A DNA stretch of 64,000 bases from Acetatifactor sp. (lineage in GTDB: Bacteria > Bacillota > Clostridia > Lachnospirales > Lachnospiraceae). The translations under genes and the position numbers were made by a program. This document shows, in pieces, positions 17,791-26,408 of this stretch; positions within the stretch are counted from its first letter, which is position 1; the number at the start of each line of letters is the position of its first letter. Below the pieces are notes generated by a model. That model had not been told where the DNA came from. It worked only from the letters and a program-made list of their open reading frames with translations, and did no database searches. The stretch is from the NCBI GenBank assembly GCA_024693365.1, contig JAILLF010000037.1, positions 1-64,000 of the forward strand, in the 5' to 3' direction.

Positions 17791-17820
17791 AACCTTACGA
17801 TTTTGTAAGGTTCGCGTAAG
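17791..17820 (+). promoter_or_regulatory. CTTAC/GTAAG repeats, possible regulator site
   Basis: AACCTTAC (17791-17798) and GTAAGGTT (17805-17812) form a perfect inverted repeat with a six-base centre and no T run, so it is not an ordinary terminator. A further TAAG follows 11 bases after the second one, the spacing of direct repeats bound by OmpR-type response regulators. It lies upstream of the erythromycin-esterase-like gene. The binding protein is unknown. Confidence 0.45.
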
Positions 17821-17831
17821 CTAGTCCAATG

Positions 17832-17885
17832 GTACCTCCGGGTTTTTGATGCTATCGTATGATCAGATCAAAAAAACGGAGGTAC
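17832..17885 (+). promoter_or_regulatory. leader hairpin that buries the ribosome site
   Basis: GTACCTCCG (17832-17840) pairs with CGGAGGTAC (17877-17885). After a two-by-two internal loop, TTTTTGAT (17843-17850) pairs with ATCAAAAA (17867-17874). The 3' arm is the GGAGGT ribosome site of the gene starting at 17889, so this 17-pair stem would hide it. Such leaders control translation by attenuation in known antibiotic-resistance genes of the erm type. Confidence 0.6.
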
Positions 17886-17888
17886 GTC

Positions 17889-19211
17889 ATGAAAAATCTT
17901 TCAAATACTGATCAAAAACCTAAGAAAATGAAAAAATCAAATAAGATCGCGTTGGTTGTCCTTGTGGCGCTCGCGGTGTCTTTGCTGGGATCTCACCTGG
18001 CATCAAAATTCATTAAACCTGCCAAGATCGAAGGCTTCGCGGAGACCGTATGCGCCGTCGAAAGCATGAAGATACCTGACGGCGTGCGCATCGTGGCGCT
18101 CGGCGAAGCCACCCACGGCAACAAAGAATTCCAGGAGCTAAAGCGCGAGGTATTCAAGCAACTTGTTGCAACGACCAACGTGCGCGCACTCATTCTCGAA
18201 GGCGACGTTGGTGGATGTGAGATGGCAAATCTTTATATTCAGGGCGGCGAGGGCACGGCTGAGGAGGTGACGCGTCATCTTGGCTATGGAATTTACCGCA
18301 CGGACCAAATGCGTGACCTTGTGCAGTGGATGCATGACTATAATCAGACGGCGGAGGAGAAGGATAAGGTTCGCCTTTATGGCATGGACATGCAGTACGA
18401 CGAGGACATGATGATCGTCATCAATGGCTTTTATGCCAAGACGGATGAGACAAAGGCCGCAGCTTACAAAGTCAAAATGCTTGAGTTCCTCGGCGAATCG
18501 GATACGGACTATGATGCAGGCAAATATGACGAGATCGTTGCCCTGATGGACGAGATCGAAAAGGATTTGGAAGCAAACGCATCCGCTTATGCCGAAAAGA
18601 CTAGCGCCCGGGAGGTGCAATACTGTGCTCACGTTGCTGAGAATATCAAATACTTCATCAGCTATCGCGTAAAGGAAAACAAGACCAACAAGGCCAGGGA
18701 TTCTTACATGAAGGAGAACGTTGACTGGATCCTGGATCAGGAGGAGAGGGAGCGCGGCGGCGCCGTCATGATTGCCTGTCATAACGGTCACATGACGAAG
18801 AACCAGTCCACGATGCACACCTTCCTTGGCAAGTTCCTCTATGATGAGTACGGAAAAGCTTATTTTGCCATTGGCACGGACTTCTACAATACGTCCGTTA
18901 ACCTGCCGAATTCCAATTACACCGCAAGAATCGTTGAGAATTTCTGCTCAGACGATCCGCTTGCTTATCAGGTAAAGGACCTTTCCATGGATAAGTGCTA
19001 CCTTGACTTTTCCAAGGTGGATGCCGGCAGCGCCCTTGGCAAGAAGATTCATTCCCGCATCAGCACCGGCAGTCTTGGCGAAGCGTACAACATTCTCTCC
19101 AAGCTCCTTAAGTCAACCCATCAGGTTCACCACGCGCCGACCGACATGTACGACGCCATGATCCTATACTACGAAGTAAGTCCCATTGAAATCTGGCCCC
19201 GCCAGAATTAA
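17889..19211 (+). CDS. membrane-anchored erythromycin esterase family protein
   Basis: 440 residues. A single N-terminal membrane segment (IALVVLVALAVSLLGSHL, about residues 20-37) precedes an Ere-type domain. Active-site features of that family are visible: GEATHG with His76, LILEGD with Glu104, and ACHNGHM with His298 and His301. Characterised Ere enzymes open the macrolide lactone, but most genomic homologues have unknown substrates. ATG 17889 follows GGAGGT, which is the 3' arm of a strong hairpin. Membrane anchoring is unusual for resistance Ere enzymes, so a cell-envelope ester substrate is also possible. Confidence 0.85.
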   Translation: MKNLSNTDQKPKKMKKSNKIALVVLVALAVSLLGSHLASKFIKPAKIEGFAETVCAVESMKIPDGVRIVALGEATHGNKEFQELKREVFKQLVATTNVRALILEGDVGGCEMANLYIQGGEGTAEEVTRHLGYGIYRTDQMRDLVQWMHDYNQTAEEKDKVRLYGMDMQYDEDMMIVINGFYAKTDETKAAAYKVKMLEFLGESDTDYDAGKYDEIVALMDEIEKDLEANASAYAEKTSAREVQYCAHVAENIKYFISYRVKENKTNKARDSYMKENVDWILDQEERERGGAVMIACHNGHMTKNQSTMHTFLGKFLYDEYGKAYFAIGTDFYNTSVNLPNSNYTARIVENFCSDDPLAYQVKDLSMDKCYLDFSKVDAGSALGKKIHSRISTGSLGEAYNILSKLLKSTHQVHHAPTDMYDAMILYYEVSPIEIWPRQN

Positions 19212-19225
19212 CGTAAGGCCATTCG

Positions 19226-19252
19226 TGTCACGGGGACGTGTCTACTGACACA
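19226..19252 (+). repeat. REP-like palindrome, copy A
   Basis: 27-base imperfect palindrome with core GGGGACGTGTC, flanked by GTGTCAC and CTGACAC. One of eight copies of this family in the window, here just after the esterase gene. Confidence 0.8.
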
Positions 19253-19479
19253 TTATTGATAAACTACATTCGCAATTTACTCGAGGGAATGGCTTGAATA
19301 GTATTTCTCAGGCATGTTTGCGGCGCACGATACTGCCATGTATTGTGCGCCTTTTGAGACTATATCTTCAGCCATACTCATGCTACAATCATTATAACAA
19401 AAGAACAACATAGTTACCCGGCAATCAGTCAAATGACTCGTTAACAATAATTTGTTCGCCTGAGAAAGGAGGCAGCAAT

Positions 19480-19653
19480 ATGATGAGTTACGACAAGAGA
19501 GTTGGAAAAAAAGTTCTTTGGATTATGATCGCAGCAATCGGCTTCGTGGCCGTAACGATCACGTCCGTGTTCCCGCCGCTGGCAGCCCTCATCGTGCTGG
19601 CAGGCCTGAAGTTAAAGGAGGAGATGTTTGACAATAAAAACAACGTCGACTAA
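19480..19653 (+). CDS. small single-pass membrane protein
   Basis: 57 residues starting MMSYDKRVGKK with one long hydrophobic segment (about residues 12-42, VLWIMIAAIGFVAVTITSVF onward) and a charged tail KLKEEMFDNKNNVD. AAAGGAGG lies seven bases upstream of the ATG, an excellent ribosome site, which is the main reason to believe it. Function unknown. It lies alone between the REP copy at 19226 and the flavodoxin-fusion gene. Confidence 0.7.
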   Translation: MMSYDKRVGKKVLWIMIAAIGFVAVTITSVFPPLAALIVLAGLKLKEEMFDNKNNVD

Positions 19654-19827
19654 TGCAAGGAATTTCCTGCAGGGAGACGTTTTATAAATAGCGGGCGGCG
19701 ATTTGATGCGTAGTCAGGTCACCGCCTGTATCAATTTAAAGTCACGTTGAAAACATTGCCTAAGGATTTGTCATATGTTACAATAATTCAATAGGGAAGG
19801 GGAGTCTGGAACGAGGGAGGTATTATT

Positions 19828-21495
19828 ATGGATGAACGTGACAACAAAAAATCAAATATCGGGCTAGGTATTTTATTATTTGTTGCGGCTTTACTTTTTA
19901 TTCACGTCGTGATGAGATTGCCGTCAGCCACTGAAATACAGAAAAATCAAAACGAGCAAAAGGAGCTTGAAGAGACCGAAACTTATGGCGATAAAAAGCG
20001 CCCGGAATTATGGAGAGAGCTGGAAAAAGGCGGTTGGATCACGTTCTCTTACAATTACGATCCGAGCGGGAAGAAGATGAGATCTATGTACGAGTATGTC
20101 TTGGATAATTATGACGGCGTATATAAATTTTACTGTTATCGCTACGCGCTAGGCAGGGGAACGGAGACATTGGCCGACTGCTCTTTTTCCAGTGACATTT
20201 GGCAAAAGCTGCTGGAGCTGGTCTTGGAAGGAGAAATCCTGGAAGACGTGGGTGAAAAATATGTCAGGGGTGAATCAGGCGGGAATAAGACTTATCCCCG
20301 AATACTGACAATTAACGGAAAACATTATTCTTCCGGGAACAGCAGTGAAATAGAGGAATTCTTTTATAATTTGGCGCTGCAGGCTGGAGTGGACGAGGAA
20401 GAACTTCATTGGGACAAACGCGTGGATGACGCAATCATTGAGAATAAGGCCGAAGTGACAAATCTGCACGGCGACTTTGTGGTCAGTGAGATCAATATTC
20501 TTCAAAACGAGGAAAAAGAAAAGCTTGAACAGCTTCTGAGAAGTAAGTATGAAGAGACTGGCGTCCGGATGTATTTGTTGTTAAGCGATACCAGTGACGA
20601 GACGGTGCTTTTGAGTAAGACGGACGAGCTTTTGGCCAGGGCGACGTCACCCGGCATGGTGTTTGGGCTGACGGCGACGCAGGATCATTGGGTGTTCCGT
20701 TTCCGCAGGGCGAAGGATCACGAGACACCGCTAAAGGAGCGCTATAAGGAAGTCGGTGACGCTTACAATAAAGTGAAAACTTCACTGTATGATAAATTGG
20801 AGAAAGCCGTTGGCAAGGCATATCGCCTGTACGAAAACGAAAAGTCTGCCGCGTTGGTGGCTTATTTTTCGTGCACGGGGACGACGAAGAGCGTTGCAGA
20901 GAAGATTGCGGCAATTACCGACGCAGATCTTTATGAGATTGAACCCGCGGAAAGTTATACTGAGGAAGACCTGAATTGGGAGGATGAGAATTCCAGGACG
21001 ACAAAGGAACAAAATGATCCAGGCGTCCGTCCGGAAATTAAGGGTGAAGAGGTGAGCCTGGATGGCTATGAGGCCATTTTTATCGGTTATCCCATATGGT
21101 GGGGGCAGGAGCCGCGTATTATGGATACCTTTGTGGAAAAATATAATTTCGACGGCATCACGCTGATTCCGTTTTGTACCTCCGGCGAAAGCGGCATTGG
21201 CGAGAGCGGAAAGAATCTGGAAACCCTGGCAGGTTCAGGAAACTGGATGGAAGGTGCGCGGTTCGACGGAAGCGAAAGCGAGGAAGAACTGCGAGAATGG
21301 ATTCAGAGAATGATAAGCCTTGAGACAGAAGAGGAAGCGACTGAGGACGAGACTGGGGAAGCGACTGAGGACGAGACTGGGGACGCGACCGGGGAAGCGA
21401 CTGAGGAAGTAAACGAGGAAGTGAATGAGGACGCGACTGAGGAAACGGCAAGCGAAGCATCTGACGAGGCTGCGGATGATGACGTAACGGATTAG
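19828..21495 (+). CDS. membrane-anchored protein with C-terminal flavodoxin domain
   Basis: 555 residues in four parts. Residues 11-29 are a membrane segment (IGLGILLFVAALLFIHVVM). Residues about 40-335 are a domain I do not recognise. Residues about 342-510 are a flavodoxin: CTGTTKSVAEK binds FMN phosphate, and GYPIWWGQEPRIMDTF and CTSGESGIGESG match the isoalloxazine loops. Residues 510-555 are an acidic tail of E/D/T/A repeats. A flavodoxin fused to a membrane anchor is unusual; if the chain is exported, the flavin would lie outside the cell. The gene pairs with the small protein that follows, 21 bases on. Confidence 0.8.
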   Translation: MDERDNKKSNIGLGILLFVAALLFIHVVMRLPSATEIQKNQNEQKELEETETYGDKKRPELWRELEKGGWITFSYNYDPSGKKMRSMYEYVLDNYDGVYKFYCYRYALGRGTETLADCSFSSDIWQKLLELVLEGEILEDVGEKYVRGESGGNKTYPRILTINGKHYSSGNSSEIEEFFYNLALQAGVDEEELHWDKRVDDAIIENKAEVTNLHGDFVVSEINILQNEEKEKLEQLLRSKYEETGVRMYLLLSDTSDETVLLSKTDELLARATSPGMVFGLTATQDHWVFRFRRAKDHETPLKERYKEVGDAYNKVKTSLYDKLEKAVGKAYRLYENEKSAALVAYFSCTGTTKSVAEKIAAITDADLYEIEPAESYTEEDLNWEDENSRTTKEQNDPGVRPEIKGEEVSLDGYEAIFIGYPIWWGQEPRIMDTFVEKYNFDGITLIPFCTSGESGIGESGKNLETLAGSGNWMEGARFDGSESEEELREWIQRMISLETEEEATEDETGEATEDETGDATGEATEEVNEEVNEDATEETASEASDEAADDDVTD

Positions 21496-21516
21496 GTGAA
21501 TGGAGGGAACGGACGT

Positions 21517-21966
21517 ATGAAAGCGATAAACAAGAAATTGTTGTTGGCGCTTGGCGTTGTGGCGGCTGGCGCAGTCGTGGTTAGCGTGGCGAAGGAATTG
21601 GATGAAAAGCTGGAAGAGCTTCCCAAGACGGAATCACCGGAAAGGAAGGATCGTAACGGACGCACCATGACGGGGAAGACCTATTATGAGGACGATGCGT
21701 ATAAGCTTTATGACGTAACGTATTATTTGGCTTTATACAATAAAGTGACGGATCGCACATATTACTTGCAATGTCATTCCTATGGCCCGCAGACCTATAT
21801 TGCGAACGAGCGCGGAGACGAATGTACCCTCAGCAACGGATTTGTTCTTGAGGACGTGGAAAAGGCCATTGCGGAGGGCAGAACGATTGTGAACTATGGC
21901 GAAGAGTATTCTCCCAGACAGTGGTGCGATTACATCGTCCGCGTGGCTGATGAAAACAAATTGTGA
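21517..21966 (+). CDS. anchored or secreted protein, unknown
   Basis: 149 residues from ATG 21517, which has GGAGGG nine bases upstream. The N-terminus KKLLLALGVVAAGAVVVSVA is a membrane anchor or signal. The rest is a compact domain with many aromatic residues (YKLYDVTYYLALYNKV, YYLQCHSYGPQTYIANERG) and two cysteines. Not recognised. Its closeness to the flavodoxin-fusion gene suggests one operon. Confidence 0.7.
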   Translation: MKAINKKLLLALGVVAAGAVVVSVAKELDEKLEELPKTESPERKDRNGRTMTGKTYYEDDAYKLYDVTYYLALYNKVTDRTYYLQCHSYGPQTYIANERGDECTLSNGFVLEDVEKAIAEGRTIVNYGEEYSPRQWCDYIVRVADENKL

Positions 21967-21999
21967 GGCAATGCACAACGGAATCATGAGGTTTTTTCA

Positions 22000-22028
22000 T
22001 GGACGGTACTTGCCACACGTGCTATAAT
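22000..22028 (+). promoter_or_regulatory. possible promoter
   Basis: TGGACG (22000-22005), 17 bases, TATAAT (22023-22028), 43 bases ahead of the next gene. Confidence 0.45.
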
Positions 22029-22070
22029 GATTCGGAATAAGTTTGCAAAACCACGGGAGCATTCCAGAAA

Positions 22071-24308
22071 ATGAGTAAACGAAAATTAGGATATATTGCA
22101 TATGCGGGCATTGCGTTTGTATTGCTTTTATTTGCACTGGTTACGGGCATGGACGCAAGAAAAATGACGAGGCAGAAGGAACCTAATGCAGGTGCCGCTC
22201 AGGAGGAGAAGACGATTTTTATTGGCGGCGTGCCCATTGGCGATTACGTGATCCTTGCACGCGGCGTGGCCAGTGCACCCGCGGAGCATTTGAATGATTA
22301 CGTGGAAATGGTGAGCGGCGAGAGGTTAAAGATCCAGGCCTTTGGCTCTGCAGAGAAATCCATTAAAGTGGTTAAGGATACCTCGATGACTCCCGGTCAG
22401 TCCGGAATCAGCATCATCGGTGGGGACGTTACGATCTCCGGTTGTAATGGTGAGGAGATTGAAAAGCAGGTCCGGATCTTTGCAAATGCGTATCTTGGAA
22501 TCGCTTTTGCGGGTGAGGACAGGGAGCACGTTCTAAAGCAGGACGGCAGCGGAATTCACGTTCCGGCGCAGGTGCGTGACATGAGGATGATTTATGACGA
22601 AGGGGGCGCAACGCAAGACCGCGAAAGCGCTTGGAATGAAAAGCGCGAACCGATTATTTGTCTGTGGAAGACGGATGCGCCGCGCGGGGTGACGCAAAAT
22701 CCTGCAACTTCCTTAAAGTGCGAGCTTTTATCCTACTCGGACGATCAGCTCTACACCTACGTAAAGATGATGAAGAGCATTGGTTACACGGGGATCCAGG
22801 TGACGGACATGTGCTCTGCCTGGGCATATTATGGCAATTATGAGTTCGTGCATGACAGGATCCGTTTTATGGCGGACGCGGCGCATTCTCTTGGCATGGA
22901 TTTTACGATTTGGGTCTGGGGCGCGGAGTTTGACGGTTATCGCTGGACGGACGATACCGTGGATTATTATGCCAATTATACCTATGCGAAGGCGTTTGAG
23001 AATCCGGCCGCGCTTCGCACCTTTGAGAAATATTATTCGATCTATGCGGAGCTGGCCGATTGCTGTGACCGCGTGATCGCACATTATAATGACCCTGGGA
23101 ACTTGAATACGACGGAAGAGATTGCTTATTTTGCAAAGATTTTGCGGGAGAAATTCCGTGCGGTCAATCCTAGCGTGAATTTTGGCGTGAGCTGCTACAC
23201 GCATGAAATCGACGTGCGTGAGATCAGTAATCTCATGGGCGGCGACGTGACGGTATATCTCGGCGCGCGCACGAAGAAGGACGCGACCTGGTCTTACGAG
23301 CGAGGACTTTGCCGCGACGACAAGATTGACTTTGGCATCTGGTCTTGGAATCTTACGGAGCAGGAGATCGATCAGCTTGCGATGATGAACGTCAATGCCA
23401 GACTGATCAAGGACGTTTACCTGCGCACGGCAGAGCAGGATCCCGTAGCAAAGCCGACTTACTGGAGTGAGATGGATTCCTATCACGTATTGAACGTCTT
23501 TTCCCATTATTGTGCGGCAAATCTGCTGATAGATCCGAATCTTGATCCGGAAGAATTGCTTTATGAGGCTTCGGCCAAGCTTGTGGGTCGGGAGCACGCA
23601 GGTAAGCTCTGTGAGGTGCTTTACCTTATTGAGGATGCAAGGACGGGTTCTGCTTGGGAAACCTTTAAGTGTGAGTGCGAGGATTACCTGCTGTTAAGTG
23701 ATGATTATAATGCGGCAGATATCATGCAGCGCTCAAAAGAGTGTTTGGGATATTTGGATGAAATGATCCGCGCGGGCTTGCAGGCAAACGAGATTCCGCT
23801 GCCCATGAGCGTAACGGAGCTTTTGGAGTTAATAAAGCCCCACGTGCAGCAGATTTATGAGTTTGCAAAGTTCCGCAATCGCCTAAGCGAGCTATACGTG
23901 GAAGCTGAGGGAGGTGCCTCAAAGCTCCAGCTTCAGCTTTGGCTATCAGATATCGCAAAACCCATCCCGGAATACAACGTGATTGTCGGCGTTTGGGGAA
24001 TTCCTGAGGCGAGGGCGCAGTACGAGCTTATGGAGCGATTCTGCAAGACCTATGACCTGCCCGTGCCGCAGGATCCCACCTTTATCTACTATCGCAAGTT
24101 AAAGATTTATAATGAATTCGTGACATGGCAGCGAAAGAGCAAGAGCCGCGTGGTATTTGCCAAGGGCGGTTTCCAGTGGTCCGTGGCTTACGGTCTGGAA
24201 GAGACCGTAAGACTGACCGGGCAGCTCGTGGACGAAGGGCTCCTGACGGAGCTGGACAACGGCCTTGTCTATGTCACAAACTGGCAGAACTACCGCTTCG
24301 ATGACTAA
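22071..24308 (+). CDS. membrane-anchored glycoside-hydrolase-like protein
   Basis: 745 residues. Residues about 8-25 are a membrane anchor. Residues about 50-160 resemble the N-terminal alpha/beta domain that precedes the catalytic barrel in GH20, GH67 and GH84 enzymes (ARGVASAPAEHLNDYVEMVS; ISIIGGDVTISG). Residues about 195-500 read like a TIM barrel with YVKMMKSIGYTGIQVTDM, GMDFTIWVWGAEFDGYRW and DFGIWSWNLTEQEIDQ. The rest is helical. I cannot assign a family or catalytic acid with certainty; a secreted glycosidase acting on plant or host glycan is the best guess. It stands alone. Confidence 0.6.
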   Translation: MSKRKLGYIAYAGIAFVLLLFALVTGMDARKMTRQKEPNAGAAQEEKTIFIGGVPIGDYVILARGVASAPAEHLNDYVEMVSGERLKIQAFGSAEKSIKVVKDTSMTPGQSGISIIGGDVTISGCNGEEIEKQVRIFANAYLGIAFAGEDREHVLKQDGSGIHVPAQVRDMRMIYDEGGATQDRESAWNEKREPIICLWKTDAPRGVTQNPATSLKCELLSYSDDQLYTYVKMMKSIGYTGIQVTDMCSAWAYYGNYEFVHDRIRFMADAAHSLGMDFTIWVWGAEFDGYRWTDDTVDYYANYTYAKAFENPAALRTFEKYYSIYAELADCCDRVIAHYNDPGNLNTTEEIAYFAKILREKFRAVNPSVNFGVSCYTHEIDVREISNLMGGDVTVYLGARTKKDATWSYERGLCRDDKIDFGIWSWNLTEQEIDQLAMMNVNARLIKDVYLRTAEQDPVAKPTYWSEMDSYHVLNVFSHYCAANLLIDPNLDPEELLYEASAKLVGREHAGKLCEVLYLIEDARTGSAWETFKCECEDYLLLSDDYNAADIMQRSKECLGYLDEMIRAGLQANEIPLPMSVTELLELIKPHVQQIYEFAKFRNRLSELYVEAEGGASKLQLQLWLSDIAKPIPEYNVIVGVWGIPEARAQYELMERFCKTYDLPVPQDPTFIYYRKLKIYNEFVTWQRKSKSRVVFAKGGFQWSVAYGLEETVRLTGQLVDEGLLTELDNGLVYVTNWQNYRFDD

Positions 24309-24309
24309 A

Positions 24310-24338
24310 ACGTGTCACTAGACACGTCACCGTGACAC
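24310..24338 (-). repeat. REP-like palindrome, copy B (inverted)
   Basis: Same family as 19226-19252 in the opposite orientation, with a few changes (ACTAGACACGTCACC). It directly follows the stop codon of the glycosidase-like gene. Confidence 0.75.
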
Positions 24339-24462
24339 AAAACGTGACGTTCTTGTTAGATTTGGGGAAGGATCTGTTAGGAGAAGCAATGGAATGAAAT
24401 GGTGCTTTCCCGTATACTGAGATCATCAAGAAGATGATGAAGTGATGCGGGAGGTGCTTACT

Positions 24463-25050
24463 ATGATTTGGATCAACAGTATAATGGATGGAGCCGGACT
24501 CTTTGTGAAATACGTGGGGCCTGTGTTTTTGATCTTGGAACTGGTGAAAATGGTCGTCACCCAAAAATTCAGAGTGATGGATTTTCTGCTTTGGGGAGTA
24601 TTTCTGTTTTACCTTTGCTGCGTGTTTGCATTGGTTTTTCTTCCTCTTCCGAGCGTGGAGGAAGCATTGCATTTAACGCGTCAGGTGGAACTGATGCCAA
24701 TGCACTGCCTCTCGGACGTGGCAGAGAAGCCTGTAAGAGGAACGCTTCTGATTCTGTTCAACATATTGATGACCGTTCCCTTCGGCATGTTTCTCCGTTA
24801 TTATTTTGGCATGGATGCAAAGCGAGTTTTTCTCTATAGCCTGGCCCTGACCACCTTGATCGAGTTTGGACAGTTTAGCGGACTTTTCTTTCTCTTCAAA
24901 GGCTCCTATCGCCTTTTCGAGATTGACGACCTGATGCTCAACACCCTTGGCGGCATGCTGGGGTATCTTATGACCTGCAAGGCCGAGAAGTGGATCCCCG
25001 TGCTGAGAAAGCCTTACGTAACCGTAAAGTTTATGGCGGCGAAAGCGTAA
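24463..25050 (+). CDS. VanZ family protein
   Basis: 195 residues from ATG 24463 (GGGAGG eight bases upstream). Four hydrophobic helices and the VanZ-like ending, with FNILMTVPFGMFLRYYFG, then LIEFGQFSGLF and FEIDDLMLNTLGGMLGY, which is the family signature. VanZ proteins are integral membrane proteins; the founding member gives low-level teicoplanin resistance, but most homologues have unknown roles in the envelope. Confidence 0.9.
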   Translation: MIWINSIMDGAGLFVKYVGPVFLILELVKMVVTQKFRVMDFLLWGVFLFYLCCVFALVFLPLPSVEEALHLTRQVELMPMHCLSDVAEKPVRGTLLILFNILMTVPFGMFLRYYFGMDAKRVFLYSLALTTLIEFGQFSGLFFLFKGSYRLFEIDDLMLNTLGGMLGYLMTCKAEKWIPVLRKPYVTVKFMAAKA

Positions 25051-25083
25051 ACTAAATCTTTTCTTAAGGAATACTTAAAAGCC

Positions 25084-25142
25084 TTGAAGAGCAAGGAAAT
25101 GATTGCTATAATGAAAACCTGCGGGGGGAATCTGCAGGTTTT
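25084..25142 (+). promoter_or_regulatory. promoter followed by a perfect inverted repeat
   Basis: TTGAAG (25084-25089), 17 bases, TATAAT (25107-25112). AAAACCTGC (25114-25122) and GCAGGTTTT (25134-25142) form a nine-pair inverted repeat over the transcription start. It could be an operator, or a terminator for vanZ reusing the spot; its place next to the -10 box favours a regulatory site. Confidence 0.6.
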
Positions 25143-25165
25143 CTGTATGAATTAGGTCTGGAAAC

Positions 25166-26266
25166 ATGGAACGTAAACAAAAGAATTCAAAATCCAAAAA
25201 GAAAATAAATAAAAATTTTATCTGGGCATTGGTTTCGGCGATACTTGCGGTATTGACGATCCGCATTATCTTGAAATATAACAAAGACATGTCATTGTGT
25301 GATCTTTTGGACGTGATCGCATCCTCCAATCTGCCCCTTTTGACTCTTGGCGTCATGTCATCCGCATTATTTGTCTGGTTTGAAGCAGTGGCACTTCGTG
25401 TGATCCTGCGGCACGCAAAATATCCGAGAGGCAGGAAGCAAAGTCTTTTATACAGTGCGGCAGACATCTACTTTTCCGGGATCACGCCCTCGGCGACGGG
25501 CGGTCAGCCGGCCAGTGCCTTCTTTATGATGCGGGACGGAATACCGGGCGGGATGGCGACGGCCGTGTTGGTGCTGAATCTGATGATGTATACGGCGGCC
25601 ATCATTTTTCTTGGCGTTTTCTCCGTGATCGTAAGGCCATATGCCTTTCTGGAATTTGGCGCGGCGTCGAAAATATTGATTGGCATCGGTTTTGTGGGAT
25701 TATCGCTTTTGTCCGTTGCATTTTTCATCTTGCTGAAGAAGGAAGACTTGATCTTCAAACCCTTGTCCGTGCTAGTCACGTTCCTTTGTGACAAAGGCAT
25801 ATTGAAGGGAAAAGAGCATAAACTGGAGAAGATGGCGAAGGTGCGGGACGATTACGCGAGATGCTCCGCGCTAATTTCCGGTGACAGGAAAATTCTTCTT
25901 GGTGCTTTTTTTTGGAACTGCGTCCAGAGAACGTGCCAGATGATCGTGCCGATGCTCGTTTTCGCCGCACTTGGCGGTCAGGCGGGGAAAATGGTGATGG
26001 TTTTTGCAAAGCAGTGTCTTATCACCATCGGCTACAATTTTATCCCGATTCCCGGCGGCATGGGAATCTCAGATTACTTGATGATCGACGGTTTTGACGT
26101 CATGATGGGCAAGCAAATGGCTCTCAACGTGGAGCTGATCAGCCGTGGAATTACGTTTTATGTCTGCGTTACGGCCAGCGGTCTTTTCACCTTGATCGGA
26201 TATCTTTGGGGAGAGCGAAGGGAAAGGCGAAGGAAAGCTGGAAACATAGAGAAGCAGGAAACATAA
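25166..26266 (+). CDS. flippase-like membrane protein (UPF0104 / MprF N-domain type)
   Basis: 366 residues with a basic N-terminus (MERKQKNSKSKKKINK) and about eight membrane segments. The family hallmarks are DIYFSGITPSATGGQPASAF in the first half and YNFIPIPGGMGISDYLM in the second. This is the lysylphosphatidylglycerol synthetase/flippase transmembrane family. Here no lysyltransferase domain is attached, so lipid or glycolipid flipping is more likely than lipid lysylation. The last coding residues (RKAGNIEKQET) are encoded by the start of a purine-rich repeat tract that continues past the stop. Confidence 0.88.
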   Translation: MERKQKNSKSKKKINKNFIWALVSAILAVLTIRIILKYNKDMSLCDLLDVIASSNLPLLTLGVMSSALFVWFEAVALRVILRHAKYPRGRKQSLLYSAADIYFSGITPSATGGQPASAFFMMRDGIPGGMATAVLVLNLMMYTAAIIFLGVFSVIVRPYAFLEFGAASKILIGIGFVGLSLLSVAFFILLKKEDLIFKPLSVLVTFLCDKGILKGKEHKLEKMAKVRDDYARCSALISGDRKILLGAFFWNCVQRTCQMIVPMLVFAALGGQAGKMVMVFAKQCLITIGYNFIPIPGGMGISDYLMIDGFDVMMGKQMALNVELISRGITFYVCVTASGLFTLIGYLWGERRERRRKAGNIEKQET

Positions 26267-26380
26267 AAGCAGGAAGCGCAAAAGCAGGAAACAAAGAGAA
26301 GCGTGAAACACGGAGAAGCGGAAAACATAAAAGAAGGAACGCAAAGAACAGGAAATACAGAGAAACAGGACACATTGATA
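26235..26380 (+). repeat. degenerate purine-rich repeat tract
   Basis: About 145 bases made of imperfect 15-18 base units such as GAAACATAAAAGCAG and GAGAAGCG, almost free of pyrimidine runs. It begins inside the flippase gene's 3' end and ends shortly before the flavin reductase gene. Confidence 0.7.
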
Positions 26381-26408
26381 AGAATGGCGAATGGAAAGGA
26401 GAATGGAC

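Noticed and set aside
17829..17849. Leader peptide MVPPGF before the esterase gene
   Set aside because: No ribosome site, and the Pro-Pro codons follow automatically from being complementary to GGAGGT; kept only as a remark in the hairpin finding.
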